DNA of 64,000 bases from Nereocystis luetkeana (Eukaryota; Sar; Phaeophyceae; Laminariales; Laminariaceae), in assembly GCA_031213475.1 (NCBI GenBank), contig JARUPZ010000013.1, positions 4,382,739 through 4,446,738 of the forward strand, in the 5' to 3' direction. The notes beneath the pieces are model-generated. The model saw only the letters and a list, made by a program, of their open reading frames with translations, searched no databases and was not told the DNA's origin. The translations under genes were made by a program, and so were the position numbers. Positions 13,601 through 25,800 of the stretch are shown piece by piece (the first letter of the stretch is position 1; each line of letters opens with the position of its first letter).

Positions 13601-16600
13601 GCGGTGCAACCAACGCAGTCCCGACGCGACGCGATTCAGTGCAATGCGGATGGTTTTGCGAAGAGCAGAGGCGTTTTGATGTCCCGTTTTTTTTTTTTTG
13701 CGGTTTTACACAAAGCGAGGGGGGGGGGGGGAGGACAGGGGAAAGAATGAAGAACGGCAGAAAAAAAACGTGCAAAACCAAACGCGGTGACGGCGAAGAG
13801 CAATCAAACGGGAGAGAGAGAGGGGACAGCGTGAAGACGAGAACACGCCGTGTGGTCTGCAGAGCGGTCAAACGGCAGCCGCAGTTCAGCAGTCGCCAGA
13901 CGGGATGCGTCAGCATAACAATAGGCCCACGAACAACGAAAGAGCGTGGAGGGATAAGAACCTTAAATGTTTTGCCTTCCGAGGCGGAAGGGGGGGGGGG
14001 GTGCCTCGAGCGCAATCTATATACGAGGGACCGCCGTTAATAGGACCCATGGTACACACAAACACCTATATATTTCCCTATGTTTACTGACAATTACACT
14101 AAATCTATCTATTACGGGTGGCCATAGTAAATACGACCAAATATCGTGAGTAAAAAAGTAGCATATATAGGATTTTGTGTGTACCGTAGTTCCTGCCCAC
14201 TATGGTCCCCCATAGTAGGAATCTGCTCCGGAGGGAACATAACCAGGACCCAATATTGTCACCAAAAATACTGGAATGTATCGGTTTTCGTCTGTACGAT
14301 TGGTCCTGAGTACTATGGACACAGCAACCAGGACCAAACATGCTTTATTGCTGGTGAAAACACTGGAGTATGTACCTGGTATGTAGGTTTTTTGCGTGCA
14401 TGATTCGTCCTGATCACTGCTGTCAACGTGACCTCCCGTGATGATAGGCTGTTTATGACTGAAGGCGTTTTAAAGGGCGGTGTCGCCATAAGGTCTTAAG
14501 GCTTGCTCAAACTAGTGTTGTGCGTATCGTAGGTGTATCTTTGCTGCCGGCGATGGAAGTGGCATCGTTTTCCTTCTTCTGTAGAGTCAGCAGGCTTTTC
14601 TTCCACCCTGGGGACGGCCTCATACCGTCCCCGGTCTTTTTCTTCTACATTGGTCAGAATACCTTGGTGTTTCTTTGTTGCCGGCGATGGAAGTGACACC
14701 GTATTCCATTTTCGATAGATCCAGCAGGCTTTTCTCCCACCCTGGGGACGACCTTGTACCGTCCCCGGTCTTTTTCTTCTAAATTGTTCAGATTACGTTG
14801 TGTCTCTTTGTTGCCGGCGATGGAAGTGACACCGCATTCCTTTTCTGTAGAGCCAACAGGCTTTTCTCCCACCCTGGGGACGGCCTTATACCGTCCCCGG
14901 TCTTTTCTTCTATATTATTCAGATTGCGTTGGTGTCTCTTTGTTGCCGGCGATGGAAGTGGCCTTGTCTGGATGTTTCTGTAGAGCCAGCAGGCTTTTCT
15001 CCTATTCTGGGGACGGCCTTATACCGTCCCCGGTCTTTTTCTTCTACATTATTCAGATTGCGTTGGTGTTTCTTTGTTGCCGGTGATGGAAGTGGCATTG
15101 TCTTGCTTATTCTGTACATCCAGTAGGCTTTCCTCCTACCCCGGGGACGGCCTTCTCCACTCCCCGGTCGTTTCTCCCGGATTACTATTACGGGGGACCA
15201 TAGTTAATAGTACCAAATATTGCTAGTAAAAATAGTTGCATATATAGTTTTTTATGTACACCATGGGTTCTATCACCTATGGTCCCCCGAAATAAGATAA
15301 CGTGGGTGTTTTTTGTTGGCGGACCCGGAACCACTGTTGCAGCCGAGCGTCGAAACACAACGCGCCAGAAGGGACAGAACGCCGGGCCGCAAAATATGGT
15401 TGCGCCGCGCGCACTCCAGCTGATCTCGTGCGCGTTGACCGACGATGCCCGTGCAACAACCAAACAAACGGCTGGCAGATGGAGCACTTTCTCGGACACA
15501 CAACATATCCATTACTTCTTTGTTGTGTGTTTGCCGGATGGGACCCGTAAAACCCTGCAAGATCCAACGGAGCATACTTTGTTATTAATATTACGGGGGA
15601 CCATATTGAATACCTGGTACCTGGTAGGACCTACGGTACTTACAAAAAAACTACTTGGTACTATATACCAGGGATATATCTTGCTATTTTTGCTATCAAT
15701 ACTTGGTCCTATCAACTATATGACCCCCCGTAATATAACGGGGGACCATATTAACGCTTTTAGGACCGCAGTCCCGTTTCGGGGCAAACTACTTGAAATT
15801 TGAGTGGTTTGTCCCCAAAACGGGACTGCGGTTCTAAAAGGGTTAAATAGGACCCACGGTACATACAAAAACCTATATGTATTGCTGTTTTTACTGACGA
15901 TATTTGGTCCTATTTACTACGGTCCCCCGTAGTAGTTGGGTCTGTACTGTACAGACCCTGCACAGCACATCGTAAGGGCGGGTTAGGTTCTGAATGATCT
16001 ATCTGTAGACAGATAGATCATGACCTGAACGAGTTGTGGAAGATCCGTACTATGTTGCTCTGTCGGTCTAGAGACGCCGCGACCTGTGACACGTATCTGT
16101 GCTGCCGCAAAAGATATGGGCCCTAAGCGAAAAGCGTCACCCCCGGCGGGGGAGGTGTACTAGATAGGAGAGATATTCTCGATCTCACCCATGGCAGTAG
16201 TCGTATGACCATAGACCCTCGCATCCCTACAATGCCGGGACGGAGCATGTCGGGTTTTCACCGACCAGGCAGACATTGCTTGTACCAAGCGCGAAGCGCC
16301 GTGAGGTGTCCGGCGAGTCGCATGAAGGGTGAGCTGCATCCTACTAAGAATCGCTTTAGAGGCGGACTTGCATATGGATGACACGGGGGGGGGGGGGGGG
16401 GGGGTAGTAGGGGAGACCATGTTAAATAAGACCAAATATTGTTAGTAAAAATAGGTAAATATATAGGTTTTTGTGTGTACTGTAGGTCCTATTTACTATG
16501 GTCCCCCGTGATAGTAGGGATGGTAGTGGTCGTATTCGCGGGGCCTGCGTGTACTTTTTAATATTTTTTTGTTAACCCTCCGGCGACGGAACGGGAAAAA

Positions 16601-16684
16601 AAGGCCTATGTAGGCTCAGCATACTTCCACATAAGAGCTTGAAATACGGATCGACGGTCATTTTTTTTTTCTCGTCGCTTCCGC

Positions 16685-16715
<31 letters not shown>

Positions 16716-17436
16716 GCTGTTGTTGTCGTTGTTGTTGCTGCTGCTATACCTCGAGGAGCGTGAGTAATGTTGACTCCATCTGATCCCGAGAGGTTCGGAG
16801 GTGCGGTGGAGACCGGGAGGAGATGACTCCGCCGGGTGGCTATCTCCACACAGCACCCGCCACTCTCGGAGATCAGGTCGGGTCAACATGCGCAAGCACC
16901 CGTGGTGTGGCAGTGGTAGCCGGTTCCGCTGCTGCAGCTGGAGCGACGGGTTAACTTGTCACACGACGAGATTTTTTGAACGTGGAAATGTGGCGAGCTT
17001 GAGCTTTTTTTTACCAATCCAGCGGAGGGGGAAAACAAAAAGGAGAAGTTGGAGACCCCGCGTGGCCGTTTTCGACAGCGAGGCGCATACATCGCGGTCA
17101 TTGACCCCATCTAATGATGGTTGGCACGCCCTACTCCCACGTCACGGTCGCGGTCTGTGTCCTTTACGGGACAGCGAATAAGAGTGGGTGTCGTAGACTG
17201 GTGGGGTGCATGGAGTGCACAACATTTGTCTATAAAGATAGCCAGACAAGCGCGGTGGACGCCAGGATGCACGAGAGGTGCACAAAGCGAAGAACGGTAT
17301 TACACGCCACAAACTCTAACCTTATTCGGTATGTATAAATGTATATATGCAGGCGCATGTCCTGCATAAGAATCGCCACACGTCAGTGGAAAGCAAACGA
17401 TGTGATGCATACGTACATACATCAGCCGGATCCTTG

Positions 17437-17469
<33 letters not shown>

Positions 17470-17493
17470 TTACTATTACTACTACTACTGCTG

Positions 17494-17534
<41 letters not shown>

Positions 17535-20500
17535 GCTACTGCTGTATACCTGGTGTACCCTAACGCGCGGCATGCCCATCGAATCAGTCGATTATGCGCC
17601 GCATGAACATGCATCGTTATGCTATCCCAAGCGCGCGTAAAACGCTCGCTCACCTCAGCGCTCCATGCGCACCGGAACGGTGCAATCGGAAACCGGAAGC
17701 ACTGACAACGGTGCATATATACGAACATCGATCTCACACGAACTCATCCAGATGTTTTCAAAAAGCCAAGAAGGAAAAAGGAGACACTCTCGACCATCAT
17801 GTCGGGAAAAAAACAAACAAAAAAACCTACTGTTTGTATACATGCACGTACATCGAGGGTTAGGATTTTTTTTTTCGTTTTTTTTTATTATGAACCATGT
17901 CTGTTTTCAAAGATTTTCTCCGCTTGATCCTACTGACGGTATTATGCCGTCTCCCCCCTATCCAGCAGAGACCCAAGAAAAAAAAGGCCATCGATTTTTT
18001 TGTTGTCCTCGTGTATGCCCTTGACTCACCACAACGTTTTCCATGAATATTTCCCACCCGTAAGGCAAATCTCTCTGGTAGAAACTACTCGCGGCCACCC
18101 TGCCGGACTCGACCGTCTCTGCATCATTGAGCTCCGGGATCAGTGGTGCTGGGGAAACCGCGCTCTCAAGCCCGGCGTCCGGGCCGTTGTCACCCCAGAC
18201 CCAGATTAAGCCTTGCGCCACCTGCGAGCCGTACCCACGACCAGTTTCCGGGGGGGGTGGGACCGTTCTGACTTCGCTTTTCGCGTTTTAGGCCCTGGAC
18301 AAAATTAAAGAATCACGCGTTCTACGGTAAAAGGTATTAATAGCACAATTCCGGATTTTGTTTTTTCTGAATGACGGGGTTCCTCGACTGAAAATTGTCG
18401 GAATGCCAAGCTTGTTTAGATAGATGACACCTGTTGAGTGCTTGGGCCGTGGTCATATCTATCGGGGGAAGCGATTTTTTTTTTTGCCAAAAGTGAGTTT
18501 TCGGGTGAGGTATGGAACCTCCTAACGTGAGGAGCTTCAGAAAAAATAGGGTGAACCTCTATCGTAGAACGCCTCGAACACGGTACCATACCGTGTGATA
18601 TATCTGTACGCACATTTGAACAGGATCGAACAATACGACTGAAAATCTGTATCATTATACACGGGCTACACCAAGATAAAAAAAATAAGAAAATGTGCCC
18701 ACCCCGTCGGGACTGAAACCAGACCGCGATACCGGGTTGAGGTCTTCGTCGTCAGCAATCAACGAAAGCTTGTGCTGCCGCAGTTTTTACTCCGCTCAAC
18801 TTTAACACTCTCCCCTCCCCCCTGACGACACCAGAAGATACAAATCCTTCCATTGACGCCGCCATCCATATGCACGAAAACCCGCCTCGAAGGTGGGTTT
18901 TTTTATAGTAGGATGCAGTTCATCCTTCACGCGGCTCACCTCACGCCACACGGCGCTTCGCGCTTGGTACAATGTCTGGCGGGTAGGTGAAAACCCCAAC
19001 GTGCTCCGTCCCGGCATTGCAGGGATGCGAAGGTCTACGTTCATAAGACTCCGACCATGCACGACAACGAGTATCCCCCCCCCCCCCTTCCACTTTACTC
19101 TATACCTGGTATATACGTTGGTTGGGTTGGCGTCGGTTGGCAACGACGCTGTAAAACACGCCTCTCATTGCGTGCGCTAGACACCCCAGGGTACCGTTTT
19201 TTTTTTTTTTTTTTTTTTGTCGGTTATCACGGCTGGCAGTCGGGTTCACTCCTTTTAGTGCGGGGAGGACCTTTACCCCACGTAAGGGGAACGAGCGTAT
19301 CACGTGGGTAGTGTGTATGGTGAGGCGCCCACGAGGCAGTTACATAGTAAACCCATTGCTATCTCTGGAAGTGGCCACACCAGAAATTAAATCAATTCAT
19401 TGGTGCTGTCATCTTTTTGCAAGAATTTTCCATCCTTGAAGCGGTTCTTAGCAGGATGCAGCAGGATGCAGCTCACCCTTCACGCGACTCGCCCAACACC
19501 TCACGACGCTTCGCGCTTGGTGCAAGCAATGGCTGCCTGGTCGGTGAACAGCCGACATGCTTCGTCCCGGCATTGTAGGGATGCGAGGGTCTATGGCCAT
19601 ACGATTACGGCCATGCACGAAAAGGAGTATCCCCCCCTCCCGCCCACAACCCCCCACCCACCCTGTCTGGACTATAATCACATTGGTGAGGTGTCGATTT
19701 TCTTTCGTGTACCCTTAATTATACCGGCAATATTTTATTATTCGTACATTCCTTGGATTGTATGGCATGAGGTTGGTGTCTGGGGGCATTCGTATGTGTG
19801 TGTAAGCTCGATCCGTCGGGTACAGCGGAGCACCGCGGATCGGACCATGTCACCTGGGTGGGGTAGACCTTGGCGCACGCGGCGGCCTGAGCCTCGTCCT
19901 TGCCGCCGCGCTCGCTCTGGGGTATCTTCAAGCACTTCCCGTCGCTGTCGAAGCGCCACGCGTGGTACGCGCACCTGCAGTGCGTGGCGCCATGGTAGGA
20001 AGAACAATAAAAGTTTGCACGGAAGGGAGACAGACTTGGTGCATGGGTTTCCTTTTGTTTCCGAGGTTTTCTTCTTTCGGGAAAGTTATGAGTGATCCAT
20101 GTTGGAAGATCATGCTGCACATTGTCGGATGGCAAGAGAAATAATAATAACCAATACGGCAACAAAAAATATCAATAGAAAGCGACAGTTTGGTACTGGG
20201 ATTTTTGTTTTCCGCTTGTGGTGCTCTCGTACGATAGGCTCTTTTTAGTACAGCTGTTAATAGTGTGTATGGCCGATTGTAAAACAAGAACAACGGCAGT
20301 AGTAAGGACTGCCACGACGACATCAGCAGCAACAGCAACAACGACAGCAACCTCTGCGACATCAGCTGCAACTGCAGCGGCAGCAGCAGCCACAACAACA
20401 ACAACATCAAGAGACAAGAAGCGCCGTTTTGGAGGGCACCGCAACAACGAATCGAACAGGACTTGGATTTGGTTGAGGATCTGGTGGTGGTTTGCATCAA

Positions 20501-22806
20501 ACTACGACGACTGGTGCGTACTAATGTACGCACATTTACGCTTCGCAATACGTCCACGTACATACAAACAACGGACATCGACGCCTGGAGACGGCAAACT
20601 TGGGGCACCGTCAGTCACGCCTTCCTACATAGGAACTCCCACAACAAAAGTTGGACGAGTTTGATGATATATATATAAAAAAATATATATATAATATATA
20701 TAATCAGCATTTTTGAGTGGCCGCTTCAATCTTGCCAATAACACCCCCCCCTACTTGCCGAACACCGCACGGCGCTTCGTACTTGGTGCAAGCAATGTCT
20801 GCCTGGTCGGTGAAACCCCAACGTGCTCCGTCCCGGCGTTGTAAGGATGCGAGGGTCCACGGTCCTACGACTGCGGCCATGTATGATATCGAGCACACCC
20901 TTCCCCCCCCGCCCCCCCCTATCCCAAAAACATGTGGAAAAAAAAACGTACTGAGTGCTGAAATGTCGGAGGTGTCTCTATTCGGAGCAGAAACGGTGCT
21001 CCGTCTCGAAAGGGATGCTGTGCGGGAAATCGTCAAATTACTGTGGCAGGCAACAAATGAGTATGCCCCCTCCCCCCTCCCCCCCTCCGCCCCCTCCGCC
21101 CCCTCCACCCCCGACACAACGAACGGCTCAAAACGAAGCCATCGCAAAAAACAACAACTCCAGTCAAGCTCACAAGAGGCTGCCATCTTTCTCCACCCTT
21201 CCCTCCGTCAGCGGGGCGGCCCTGTGAGGGCAGCGGTCGTCGAATGTTGTCCAGGTTCCTTCGGCGTCCCTCCAGACCACCAGGTCCTTTCCGAGCAGCT
21301 GATTTCAATAAGAAACAGCAGCCAAAATGTTGCGGTGGCAAGCGCTCGTGTCAGGGAGGGAAAGACGAGGCGATCACCTACGGACCCGCTTTTGCTAAAT
21401 ACACCTTTTGCTGCTGCCGTTGCGAAGTGCAAGACACGTTTTACAAGTTTGGGAGGCTGAGAAGTTTAGGCTGACACAGTTTTTGTTGTGTATTCAAGAA
21501 CTCACAGCCACGTGTACCGAGAGCCTTCGTGCCCAGCGAAGAACGCTACTCTGACTCCTACCCTGGTATATAATAGCCGTTAAGAGCCCATGCTCGACGT
21601 TGACATCACTATAAGCCGCGAGCCTTCCTAACCAAATTTTGAAGTTCTCAAACTACTGTTGTCGCGTAATGTACATAAGCGTATGTGTGACCTTAATTCC
21701 AAGTAGTTTGTCTACCAAATGGGAGTGAAGTCCTAAACGGGTAAAGGACAACGTTGTATCCCACAAACTAACGATGCCGCCGTTGCTTCTGATCGATCGC
21801 AGGCTTGAAAGAGGGAGACAGAGAAATAGCGGTAAGCGATGGAGAGGGGTAGACAGAGATACTCGTTCACAAAGCTTAAACCATGGAGCCACACACTCGG
21901 CGCTGGCTTGCTTTTACTGGGTATCTGAGTGGTGTATCCTTTACGACCTAATGAAATACGAAAGAGAGCCACAGAAAACAGAGAGGCAATGGTCGTAGAT
22001 GCTAACAGAAATGCCAGGTAGTACACTGCAGTAGTTTTTTCCGAAACTCCCAACGAAACAGCTATGTGCTACAGTATCATGTGACGCGTTCTGCGATAGA
22101 GGTAGCACATTTCCGCTAAAACGCTTTCTGAGTGACGGGGTTTCTTAAATCCACACTGTCGGAATGCCAATCTTGCTTCGAAAAATGACGTCTTAGTATA
22201 CTTGAGGCATGAGATTATTCATCGGGATGCAACTTGATTTTTGCTGAAGCACGTTTTCGGGTGAGGTACGGAGCTCCTTAAGTGAGGAGCCTCAGAAAAA
22301 TTTAGGGGTGAACCTCTATCGTAAAACGCCTCATATGTACCCCGCGGTTACCTTTGATGCACGACTTTGTCATGTTCCCGGACGAGCGGAGCCTTAGAAC
22401 GCACCTCGTCCGTATGGTCGACTTTGCACAGAGAACGTGGCAACGTCGCTACTCACTGAAAAGTGGCATACCCTGCGACCTCTCGCACAGTACACGCCGG
22501 GTACGACTCTCGCCATGCATGAACGCATGTCGTCACGAAGACCCACCTCGACAGCGTGCGCCCGTCCCGGGTCCGTGCCCTTCAAGGCAAGCACCGGATA
22601 CCACTGCCGACACGAGACGCCACGCCAGTCCATGCATTTTTACCGGTGGGTAGGTAGACGGCCCAACCATAAAACCGAACCGCCCGCGGTACACACGTGA
22701 CGGGTCCCATCGAAACGCGTTTGCCAAGACAGTTTTGGAGAAGGCCGGAGACGGTGGGGACACGCCGCGATCGGAGTCAAGTGACGAGACACGGTGAGCG
22801 ATCACG

Positions 22807-22839
<33 letters not shown>

Positions 22840-25800
22840 AGAACAACAACAACAGCAAACAACAGCGCAGCGCAGACAATGTAGAGTCAATATTCGAACC
22901 AATTGTTATATGACCTCTTGAAAAACAGTGAACCGAACAACGAACAAGCGAACAGCACTCAACGAGAGCATGGTGAGGCCAATCGTGCACCGTACCGCCA
23001 CGGACAGCTATATACAGTATGTACATACAGCAGTTGCGCCTAGCAGTATTATAGCAAGGCGAAAAAACCGAACTTGCCCCCGCGCGGTGAGGGGCCGGGG
23101 GAGGGGGGGGGGGAGGTCCTAGAGAAGGGTCGTACCGTAGCTCAATGCCAAATAGATAACGGTATACGGCAAGGGGGGTACGGTGCAACAACAGTAGCGA
23201 TGCCCAGCCTATGCGCTGTGACTTGACCATGTTTTTAGGCTAAGGAGGGGAAAGTTGATGATATATTACATGAAGATTTCAGCAACGGGTACTGCTGCGT
23301 GATTAAGAGATTGTGGCACAAATCGATCTCCCAGCTGTCTGGTATGAATAAAATATAAATGCATATATAAGAGATAAATATATATATACATATACATATA
23401 CGATTGCAAGGAGTCGTACGCCACGGGCGCAGCATGATCCTGCCTGTCCGTGCTGCTGCTGGGCACTCACGCTGCTCGTAGACGGTTCAATGGTTGGTAA
23501 CACAAAAATTTCCTACCATTGTTTTGGCCGCTATCAACCATTGGCCCACAAGAAATTATTTGCCTTGTTTGTTACATAACCTTTTTACTGGTAGGACTGC
23601 AGTCCCGTTTTGGGGGCAAGGTACTTGGAATTTGAATGGTTTGTCCCAAAACAAAACGGGGCTGCCGCACTAAAAGAGTTAAAAGTCTCTTTTCGTACCT
23701 TGAACGTCATATTTGGGTCGAGGCTGATGCCTTACGCACAAGCACGCCTTACTGTGGAACTTCCTTTTTAAAAAGCCGTGCATGTGATGCCTATACGAAC
23801 AAAAACTTCTTCGTACAAAACCGCAGTCTAGAGAGCAAGCATTGCGTGCCCCATATGGGTCGGCGGTAGGTAAAGCAGGACAGTATACCGGACGGGATCG
23901 TACTGCAGTGTCGGGCGCCGCAGGCCCGGGCGGGTCGATTTCACGTGCCGCCCGTGCCGGATCGCCTCTCCTTTGCCCTCTCTTCGCACGAGCGCTCGGA
24001 CGTGTTTTCGTGGTTGTCGCATATAGGATGACCACGAGTCAGTGTGCACGCAACAGACAACCGCGAGGGCCAGGTTCCCGTTTTTGGGTGCGAGGGCTAG
24101 GCTCCCTAAGCTAGGTTCCCCGTCCCGCGAACGCCGGCCGTACCGACATCGCCCGAGGCTCGCCCAGTTCAAGTGTGTGTGATTTCGTTTGAGAGGGCTG
24201 CGTTCCCTCCCTTCCCTTTCAGACGGGACACACAGCTGACAGTCTGCAGTTGCGCGAGTTCTGCCTTTCGGTGAGTATCGCCAGGCCCCGAACCACGGAG
24301 GGCTCATTTTAAACGCTGCTGGTGCTCGGGATTAGGTTTCCCCAGGGGGTTGGTTCTCCCCTCCTTCGACAGGAGAGACTCCACACCCTGTCGCTGCTTG
24401 AGTGCGAAGGCTAGATCCCCCTCCAGGGCGAGGTTACCCCTCCTGCGAGGGCCGGCAGTACCGACAACACGAGAAGCTCGCTACTGTTTTTGCTATTTTT
24501 GCTCGCGAGGGCCGGTTTTCCCTTTTTTTCCCCCGTTAGACAAGGTCACCTTTCGCAGCCCACAGTTGGGTGAGTGCGAGGGCTGGGTCCCCCCAGGGCT
24601 TGGTCCCCCTTTCCGCTCCTGTCGGCCGTACCGAACCGCGGGAAGGCTCATTCGACCGTCGCCAGCGTACAAGGGCTAGGTTTCCTCCGGGCTAGGTTCC
24701 CGCATCATGTGAGCGGACACTTTTTCACAGCCTGCAGCCGCTTGAGTGCGACCGTTACGTTTCCCAGGGCTAGATTCCCCCTCCCGCCAGCGCCGGCTAT
24801 CCGACAGGCTCATCCACCTTGGGTGTCATGTTTTTGTTCCCGAGAGCTGGGTCCCCTCTTATCCTTTCAGACGGGATACTACTTCATAGCCCGCAGACGC
24901 TTGAGTGCGAGGGCTAGGTTTTCTCTCGCGAGCGTCGATTGGGCCAACATCGCGAGAGGCTCATTCAGCTTGGGAGTTTTTTTTGTCCCTGAAGGCTGGG
25001 TTCCCGCTTTCCCCTTCAGACGAGGTGACAGTTGGCCTGTAGCTGCTTGAGTACAAGGGCTAGGTCCCCCTGGGGTAGGTTCTCCGTCCAGCGAGCGTCG
25101 ACCGTGTCGAGATCGAGCGAGGTGCGTCCAGCTTTGGGGTGATTGTCCCGAGGGCTGGGTTCCTCCTTTCCCCTTCGGGCGGGTCAACTTGTCATAGCCG
25201 GCAGCTGCTTGAGTGCAAGGGCTAGGTTCCCCAGGGCTAGATTCCCCCCCCCGCGCAAGCGTCGGCTGTACCGACATCGCGGCAGGCTCATTCAGCTTGG
25301 GTGTTTTGTGTCTGTTCTCCGAGGGCTGGGTTCCCGCACTCCCCTTCAGACGGGACATCCAGGTCGCAGTCGGCAGTTGTGCGCGTGCCAGGGCTCAGCC
25401 CCCCCAGGGCTCGGTCTCCCCCTTGCACGCGATTTGTCAGTCTCAAACCGCGGAGCGCTCATTAAATCGCCGTCGCCTGTACGACGGCTTGATTCCCCAG
25501 GGCTAGCCCCCCCCCCTCCGTGTAGAAGATCAACGTTCGCACGCCTGCAGCTGCTTGAGCGCAAGGACTCGATTCCCCGGGGTTAGGGTCCCCAGGTCTA
25601 CGTTCATCGTTACTTCAGACAGGAGAAGGTCCACAGCGAGCTGTTGATCGAGTGCACGTCCGTGACGACCTCGCGCGAGACTCATTCAGAGCAAACCCCC
25701 GAGATTGTGGAGCCGGTCACCCCTCACCGTGCCGCGAGCGTAACCAGAACAAACACACAACAGAAGGCACTAAAGAGAGCGAGAAAACAGAGGGACAAAT

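Larger units (their letters stand above)
15500..16050. repeat. F6 repeat carrying two F1 copies and an F2 copy
   Basis: GTTTGCCGGATGGGACCCGT lies left of the nest (15589-15936) and GATCTATCTGTAGACAGATA lies right. Four layers of sequence are stacked here. Confidence 0.62.

Noticed and set aside
22690-22800. Minus-strand segment ending FRWDP as the exon before WYPV
   Set aside because: No donor in phase; exon 1 at 48391-48642 ending FDWNKN fits exactly.
24060-25640. Long frames in the 165-bp array as a proline/arginine-rich protein
   Set aside because: Frames exist on both strands, and composition follows the repeat unit, not codon use.
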